From: Adiantum capillus-veneris
Lineage: Eukaryota > Streptophyta > Polypodiopsida > Polypodiales > Pteridaceae
Direction: 5' to 3'
Length of the DNA: 64,000 nt
Assembly: GCA_014529385.2 (NCBI GenBank)
Contig: CM043942.1
Location: 56,669,340-56,733,339, forward strand
Shown: one piece after another, positions 58,138 through 64,000 of the stretch
Numbering within the stretch: position 1 is the first letter of the stretch
Layout: every line of letters starts with the position of its first letter
The notes under the pieces: model-generated
Databases searched by the model: none
What the model was told of the DNA's origin: nothing
The model's input: only the letters and a program-made list of their open reading frames with translations
Program-made: the position numbers and the translations under genes

Positions 58138-59042
58138 GTGTGCATACTATAGACGCTTCATAGCAAAATTCTCTCAAGTAGAAGGACCACTACACGACTT
58201 AACAAAGAAGAACGTTAAGTTTGTATGGACTGCTAAGGAGCAAAATGCTTTTGAAATACTCAAAGAGAAGATTACTTCCCAACCAGTCCTCGTGCTGCCG
58301 GATCTCTCAAAGCCATTTGAGGTCCAATGTGATGCTTGTGGTGATTGCCTTGGAGCGGTTTTGCTTCAAGAAGGACATGCCATAGCATATGAGAGCCGAA
58401 GGATCAATAGTGATGAACGAGTCTTGGGCATTTATGAAAAGAGCTTTTAGCTGTTCTACATGCCCTAGACACATGGAAGCACTACCTATTGGGGACTCCA
58501 TTTATCCTACGAACCGACCACCAAAGTCTAAGGTATTTCATGACGCAAACCAAGCTTTCCGACAAACAAATGAGGTGGGCAAATTTTCTTTCACAATTTA
58601 ATTTCCATATTGCTCACATAGCTGGTAAGCACAATCAAGTTGCCGATGCACTTTCACGATGACCAAAAGTTAATGCGGTGTCTATAGCTACTCACAATGA
58701 TCTATCCTCTATGATAGATGAGTATGCTACTGACCCTGACTTTAGAGACATAATGTCAGCCCTTGCTTTGGGGAAGAAAGAGGAACCATTCACCTTGTAG
58801 GATGGTTATCTTCTCCACGACAATAGGCAATGTGTTACCCATTCCCTTCGTGAGAAGGTTATGTATGAATCCCATGCTCCTCCATATGCAGGGCATAGAG
58901 GTATTCAACCTACTCTCCGAGGAGTAGAGACGTATTTCTATTGGCCTACCATGAAAGTGGACATACAAGAGTATGTTTCAAAATGTGTAGTATGCCAAAA
59001 GACCAAGTATGATAGAGGAAGAAACCTGGATTACTCCAGACA
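58134..59042 (+). pseudogene. Element G RT end, RNase H and integrase zinc domain
   Basis: Resumes the G polyprotein: CAYYRRFIAKFSQVEGPLHD, then Ty3-type RNase H (EVQCDACGDCLGAVLLQEGH with the first Asp, ESRRINSDERVLGIYEK with Glu). After a TAG and a frame change near 58450, FILRTDHQSLRYFMTQTKLS and HNQVADALSR complete RNase H. Two more stops follow. The integrase zinc domain reads HAPPYAGHRGIQPT through SKCVVCQKTK (58876-59010). Another frame change near 59040 precedes the integrase core. A single ordinary RNase H, unlike element A. Confidence 0.85.
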
Positions 59043-60029
59043 TTGCCTATTCCAAATTCACCATGGGAGAGTATATCCATGGATTTCATCTTTGGATTAC
59101 CCAAGTCTATCCATGGGAATACAGGAATATGGACAATAGTCGACAGGTTTAGCAAGCAAGCACATTTTATTCCTGTCAAAAAGACTATTAGGCCACATCA
59201 AATGGCAACTCTCTTCATATCTCAGATTTTCAAGCACCATGGATTACCCACATCCATCATGTCAGATAGAGATCGTAGAATGACCAGTAATTTCTGGAAA
59301 GGTCTCTTTGAAAATCTAGGAACAAGATTGAATTTCTCTTCGGCCTATCACCCACAAACGGATGGCCAAAGTGAGATAGCCAATCTTACGATACTCGATC
59401 TACTCAAGACTTATGTTACCGAAGTAGATCAATGCTCACAATGGGAAAATTATTTACCTCTAGTAGAGTATGCCTACAATAATACTGTCCATAATTCTAT
59501 GGGGAAAGCACCTTTCGAGATCATAGAGGGAAGACCTAAAAGTCCCTTGCTACTCAAAGTACATGGGAAGATCTTCGCCGCCGATGAGTATAGCCGTGAC
59601 CTACAAGAATCTTTTCAAAAGATTAGGGAGGCTATAGCCATCTCTCAACAAAGGCAAAAAGCTGCTGCTGATAAGCACAGAAGAGCCTTAATGTTCAAAG
59701 AAAATGATTGGGTCTTACTCAAGTTTCCTAAGGCTCGATTAAGGCAAACGACGGGCAAAAATCCTACGGGCCATCAAAAGTATTATGCTAAACTAGCAAA
59801 AAGATACTATGGTCCTTTCCAAATCTTGAAGCCCATCAATGAGACGGCTTATCAACTCAAGTTTCCCAACCATTGGCTTATACACAATGCCTTTCATGTA
59901 ATCCTACTTAAGCCCTACAAAGGAGAGCCACCAACTGAACCAATTATTGAAGACCCTCCCGAAGTTGAAGACCAAGAAGAGGTGCTACAACCCGAAGCTG
60001 TCCTTCAACATGAAGACAAGGTACTATGA
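59043..60029 (+). pseudogene. Element G integrase core
   Basis: Open for 328 codons. Catalytic residues are present: ESISMDFIFGLPKS (D), TSIMSDRDRRMTSNFW (D), AYHPQTDGQSEIANLTILDL (E). The GPY/F module reads KRYYGPFQILKPINETAYQL, then NAFHVILLKPYKGEPPTEPI and an acidic tail. It stops at TGA 60027-60029, after which the same frame encodes a chromodomain-like end. The start used here is a frame entry, since the protein is cleaved from a polyprotein. Confidence 0.88.
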
Positions 60030-60161
60030 CATGGTAAGATAATCCGACGGTATCTTATTAAGTTCAAAAATTATCCTTTTGAAGATGTTAGATGGATGCA
60101 AGGAGTACAACTTAAGGATAGTATGAACCTTGTCAATGCTTACAATGCTACATTAGAGTAA
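60030..60161 (+). pseudogene. Chromodomain-like C-terminus of element G
   Basis: In frame with integrase after one TGA: HGKIIRRYLIKFKNYPFEDV, then RWMQGVQLKDSMNLVNAYN, ending TAA. The Y-L-I-K-F-K-N-Y-P-x-E-D-x-R-W pattern matches the YLVKWKGYPxEEATW core of chromodomains, which steer chromovirus integration to particular chromatin. The upstream TGA could derive from CGA (Arg). Without readthrough the integrase would lack its targeting module. Confidence 0.75.
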
Positions 60162-60520
60162 GAAAATGTACAAATTTCTTTTAAATAACTCATGTTTTTG
60201 TCTTATAAGACTAGTCCTCTTTTTAATTGTGCACAAATTTAACTAGTATGCATGCTTAGAATCATGTTTGTGATGACGACGTCTCTCAAACACCAAGTAG
60301 AATTTGTCACTCTACTTTGGGAGAATGAAATGGACTAAAGAGCAGACATGCTTGCTGCAGCTATGTCTCCCAAGCACCAAATGGATTAGTCATCCATCTT
60401 GGAAAGATGTCGTAGGGTAAAAAGGGATCCTCTACCCGCTAAGTATGATTGACTAATGACTAAGGCTTTATCTCTTCTACCTCATAGTCGAGGACGACTA
60501 TGATTTCAAGAGAGAGGTAA
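60162..60520 (+). other. 3' untranslated region and purine tract of element G
   Basis: About 360 bp without coding signal. It ends with the purine-rich AAGAGAGAGGTAA (60508-60520) directly before TGTCATAAAA, the 3' LTR start. Confidence 0.7.
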
Positions 60521-62089
60521 TGTCATAAAATATAATATCTAACCAACCCAAATGATTTTCTCATATTAAATTGATCACTTAATGTGGGAGAATAAATGGG
60601 AACAAGTGTTAAGATATAGATATGTGCGTATAGATCTATCTCAACACGGGGCCAATAGTAAAGGGGCCCAAATAGGAGATGGTCTATCAAGAGCAAGGCT
60701 AACCAATGGAGCATAAGACCTTAGGGTTAGCTTCATTGAAGACCTCCAATAATGTGTGTAAAAGTCCTTTGACCTTAGGTAAGCTAGGGCTGAGCTTGAG
60801 GTGGGAACCCGGCCCAAACTCGAGGTGCTTGTCATGCTTGAGGTGCTTGATTAAGATGCTTGAGGTGCTTGACTGGCTCCATGCTTGAGGTGCTTGACTT
60901 GGTGCATGATTGAGGTGCTTGAAGTGCCTTGAGAAGCTTGCCTGAGATGCTTGTGGGAACACCCCCTACTTCAAGTGCTTAGTCATGCTTGATGACTAAG
61001 GGGCTTGCTCATCCAAAGTCAAAAAGATCCCTACAAGGAGGGGGGCGAGCCTACAAGGGGGGGGGGGGGCCTGCCCCAGCTTGAAGAGGCAGCAAGGACA
61101 CTTGTCAAGTTCCTCCTCATGTTGCCCCCATGGTGTGCCTGAAACCTATTGGTTGGCCACCCAAGGGGTCCAATGATAATAAAGGATATTTAATTAATTG
61201 ATTTTGCATTTATCAAGTCCTCTCTCTCAAAGGGGAAAGGGGGACACTTGTCCCAAGGCTATCCCTGTTGCTTGTAATGGCTCCTGCTTGTGATTGGCTA
61301 GGCCTGGAGGGGTCCAATGAGCTTCAAGCATGAGCTACAAGGGGGGGTCGACCCAAGCAAGCTAGGGGGGTGCATAGGGGGTATACTCACCCACACACAC
61401 TCACAAACACTCTCATTGTGTACTATGCAAAGGCAAGAGCTCCCTCTCTTTCTCCAAGCAAGTAGAGGTTGAGAGCCTACACCAACACTCTTGGCTATGG
61501 AGTGCAAATCCATCCAAGAGCCATACTTCAATGCTTGAGCTTGCCATATATTTCTTCTTCATTACTATGCTATTATGTATGCTAGCACAAGAGTTATGAT
61601 AAGTGAGGAACTAGCTCTTTCTCGTATGAAATGTTTCTTCTTCCTCTTCCCTACCCTCATTCCCTGCTAGCTCTCTCCACCTTCGAAGGTGTTTGAGGTC
61701 TTGGGACTGAGGCTTGGTATAGTTAAAACTTTCTTCAAGTTTAGGTTATGATATGATGGTGATGCATGAAGCTTTCCATCTTCATTGCTTCACCTAGGTC
61801 ACAAGGAACACAAAGAATGTATTGTAACAAGTCTCTCTTTATGGGAGAAATCATAATACAAATGCCTATTGGAGGGGGGACCGGCTCCACAAAAATCCGG
61901 TCCTCAACTGTTGTCATGTTCTCTAAATTCTCTCTCTTGCAAAAGTATTGTCTATGCCAAGTTAACTAATTGCTATGATTATGTTGCTATCTTCAATTAT
62001 GTCAATCCGCTATGCTCACAAAATCATTTCTTGAAAGTACTCTCATTAAATTCCGCTACTCTCAAATTGAATAGGCAAATTTCATTATA
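60521..62089 (+). repeat. 3' LTR of element G
   Basis: TGTCATAAAA...CATTATA, 1,569 bp; near-copy of 43458-45058. The decamer array near 60830-60920 is longer than in the 5' LTR, and the AC tract is absent. Confidence 0.92.
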
Positions 62090-62149
62090 TTAAATCAAAA
62101 ATAAAAAATTACAATCAAAATCTTATAGAGATCTAGAGTGAGGAGAATT

Positions 62150-63410
62150 GTAATGCGCTAGGCTTTTGCCACCGCCTCTCGATGATGATGAAAGAGGTTG
62201 ACGTTTTACCCATGGAAGAAGACATCATACAGTTTTTGAAAATGTTCAAGGATCGACAACTGGTGGTAGGAGATGATAACGTTCTGATGGATGAAGGGGA
62301 CGGGTCAAACTTGCAACCCCCATCCGCTACAATTGTAAATAATGTTTCTCTAACAAGAGGTCCGCCCATGGGGGAGGACGAAGCCTTGCCGACTCCGCTA
62401 AGAAAAATCGAAAAATGCTTGGGCTTGCTGGGCAGGGTACTATCTTCGAAGTACATACCATCAAGGCAGGTGAGCCTCAGGGACCGATTTGTACAAATGG
62501 AAGCAAGGTGCCTATCACCTTAGCATCTCTGCGACCAAGAATCTCATTCGCAAGCATCCTTAAGGGTCCCGACTCTAATGAAGGTGCTAAGGCTATAACA
62601 GACAAGACTTCAGGTGATATGGGCTGGGTAAAATGGATGAATATAAAGGGCCGGCTCAAACAAGAGCTCAAAGAAGTCAAAGAAGTACCTCCTACCTAGC
62701 CAAGGGTTTTTGGTTGGTCAGATTTAAAGAGGTCTCAGATATGTCAAAGATTCTGGATAAAGGACCCTTGGTGTTTAATAGGACTACTGTCTGTGTGGTG
62801 CCATGGGAGCCAATGTTTAACTCGACAGAATCCCTTCAAGAGATCAATCCATTTTGGGTTGAATTTGCGGGGTTGCCTAGATGGCTCTGGGATAACATCA
62901 GGATGCTTGCTAGTCAGTTGGGCACCCCCCTGTTTGTCCCTAACAAGAGAGGTCTAGGCAGGTCCTCTAACCAGGTTTGTAAAGGTTGGAATATTGCTAA
63001 GAAACCTCCGAAAAGCATGGTTGTCAATGTTGGAGATGGGTTGAAGACTATCCCTCTCAATTTTGGGATGTACTTTGGTGCGTGTTTTGAATGTAATAAT
63101 TTTGGACATTTCGCCACAGATTGCCCCGTGAAATTGATTAAGAAGAGTGACCCCTCGACGTAGAGTTCTAAAGAAGGGCACGCCAATGAGGACAGTGTAA
63201 AGGAATCAACTATGGAAGGGAAGGAGAAACAACTGAAGGATAACATGATGGCAGATTGAAAGGAGGAAAACAAGGCTAGGATGAGCGATACTAAGGTCAA
63301 GTCGCAAGTAAAATCCATGGACAAACAAAACCACACAATGTCGGTCCCTGAGGACTCACACATGGATAATCCGATCGTCTTTCATGCTTCTTCACCTAAA
63401 CTCATGGTAG
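62150..63410 (+). pseudogene. LINE ORF1 (DUF4283 plus zinc knuckle), plus strand
   Basis: RNA-binding ORF1 protein, related to 32150-33447. Reads MMMKEVDVLPMEEDIIQFLK, RPRISFASILKGPDSNEGAK, a DUF4283-like region (GFWLVRFKEVSDMSKILDKG, VCVVPWEPMFNSTESLQEIN, FWVEFAGLPRWLWDNIRMLA) and the knuckle CFECNNFGHFATDC near 63085-63126. A charged C-terminus follows with stops at 63161 and 63257. Frame changes lie near 62470 and 62690. It is cut at 63411 by a family-F-like LTR, so ORF2 would lie beyond the window if still linked. Confidence 0.8.
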
Positions 63411-64000
63411 TGATAGCCGTTTTTTCGGCTCTTTGTAATTGCCACAGTGAGTTACCTCACCCTACCAAAATCACCCAAACACTGTGGCTATCCCTACCAT
63501 TTCACTGTACATAGGCGTGCGTGAGTCACGGGACTTTTCCCATATCTTCTTAAAAACCCTCAGCTAGCTAGTCACTGGGCTAGGTGAGCCAAAAAAAAAT
63601 AAAAAAATAAAAAAATAAAAGTATATTATGGCCTCTTTGTGTGTAAATATTTCATTGTATGTATGGCCTAAATATAAGGATTTTTTATAATTATTTTGGT
63701 ATTTTATTTAAATATTTCTACTTAGGTGTGTGTTTTATTAAACCTATGTACACCTTCTTTCATCCTCTTACACCATAATTATATTTTTTTTGCCAATATG
63801 TACATACTCTAACCTCATATTTTTCCTTTATACAAATCACTCCCACATTTTCACACCTCACCCTCGTGAAAACAAAAAATTGATTTCTACTCATTGGTTA
63901 CTTTTATTATATTATTTACTTGCATACCTTTTCCTCTTTCACCCCAAAATAATTCAAGGAGGGACCATATCATATGATTCCAATATATTTTCCATATCCA
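63411..64000 (+). repeat. Start of a diverged family-F LTR
   Basis: TGATAGCCG start; the first 250-300 bp match the F LTRs well (including GGCGTGCGTGAGTCACGGGA). From about 63720 it becomes a different sequence. Its start in LINE ORF1 is sharp. It runs off the window. Confidence 0.8.

Larger units (their letters stand above)
43458..62089 (+). mobile_element. Ty3/gypsy chromovirus G, split by element F
   Basis: 5' LTR, tRNA-iMet PBS, gag with a basic Ser/Arg region, zinc knuckle, protease, RT (interrupted at 48237 by F and resuming at 58134), RNase H, integrase, chromodomain-like end, purine tract and 3' LTR. Without F it would be about 8.7 kb. The LTRs are highly similar, although the (AC)n tract of the 5' LTR is replaced by a G run in the 3' LTR. 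Flanking 5-mers (TAAAA and TTAAA) are not a clean duplication. Integrase plus chromodomain identifies the chromovirus clade. Confidence 0.9.

Noticed and set aside
60706-60888. 60-codon ORF repeated at 43643-43825
   Set aside because: LTR copies of one element; the reading frame spans the degenerate decamer array and shows no domain.
43453-62094. TAAAA / TTAAA as target duplication of element G
   Set aside because: The two 5-mers differ and the area is AT-rich; not convincing.

Overview
This window looks like repeat-rich nuclear DNA of a land plant, probably one with a large genome such as a fern, lycophyte or gymnosperm (lineage is inference, low confidence). I found no intact cellular gene, tRNA, rRNA, CRISPR array or bacterial-style operon. 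Everything recognisable is a transposable element or its wreckage: Ty3/gypsy LTR retrotransposons of several lineages, L1-type LINEs with plant hallmarks (DUF4283 plus zinc-knuckle ORF1, zf-RVT ORF2 tail), one relic resembling a DNA-transposon protein, and microsatellites.

Layout. 1-2440: unassigned, with a weak copia-integrase-like relic near 1.2 kb. 2441-2581: (GA)n. 2860-4543: broken transposase-like gene. 4673-12389: gypsy element A (Tat-like, two RNase H domains). 12390-19843: element B, a non-autonomous-looking LTR element with a long coiled-coil protein, interrupted by a reverse-oriented LTR of family F. 19844-about 23400: 3' half of element C, whose aspartic protease lies after integrase. 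23408-26166: LTR, PBS and gag-like ORF of element D. 26167-29630 (minus): element E, an inverted relative of B. 29640-32150 (minus): element H, again integrase followed by protease. 32150-33447 (minus): LINE ORF1. 34078-38162: two LINE 3' fragments in tandem at one target site. 38769-43358: a LINE with a perfect 13-bp target duplication, carrying a 0.75-kb insertion. 43458-62089: chromovirus G, split inside its reverse transcriptase by a whole element F (48237-58133). 62150-63410: second LINE ORF1, cut by a diverged F-family LTR that runs off the window.

How the parts relate. A, D and F share an unusual primer-binding site (TGGTGCCCCCACGGAGGA-like). A and F also share a conserved small ORF of about 70 codons between PBS and gag; F carries two copies. 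F has lost both RNase H domains yet has closely similar LTRs, so it probably relied on proteins from relatives. The most novel-looking signals are the INT-then-protease order in two separate elements (C and H), the small-ORF family, the RNase H-less F element, the coiled-coil proteins of B and E, and a perfect palindrome at the LINE 3' end.

Most coding regions are broken by stops and frameshifts, so nearly all are given as pseudogenes. All similarities were judged by eye; no alignment or database search was run.
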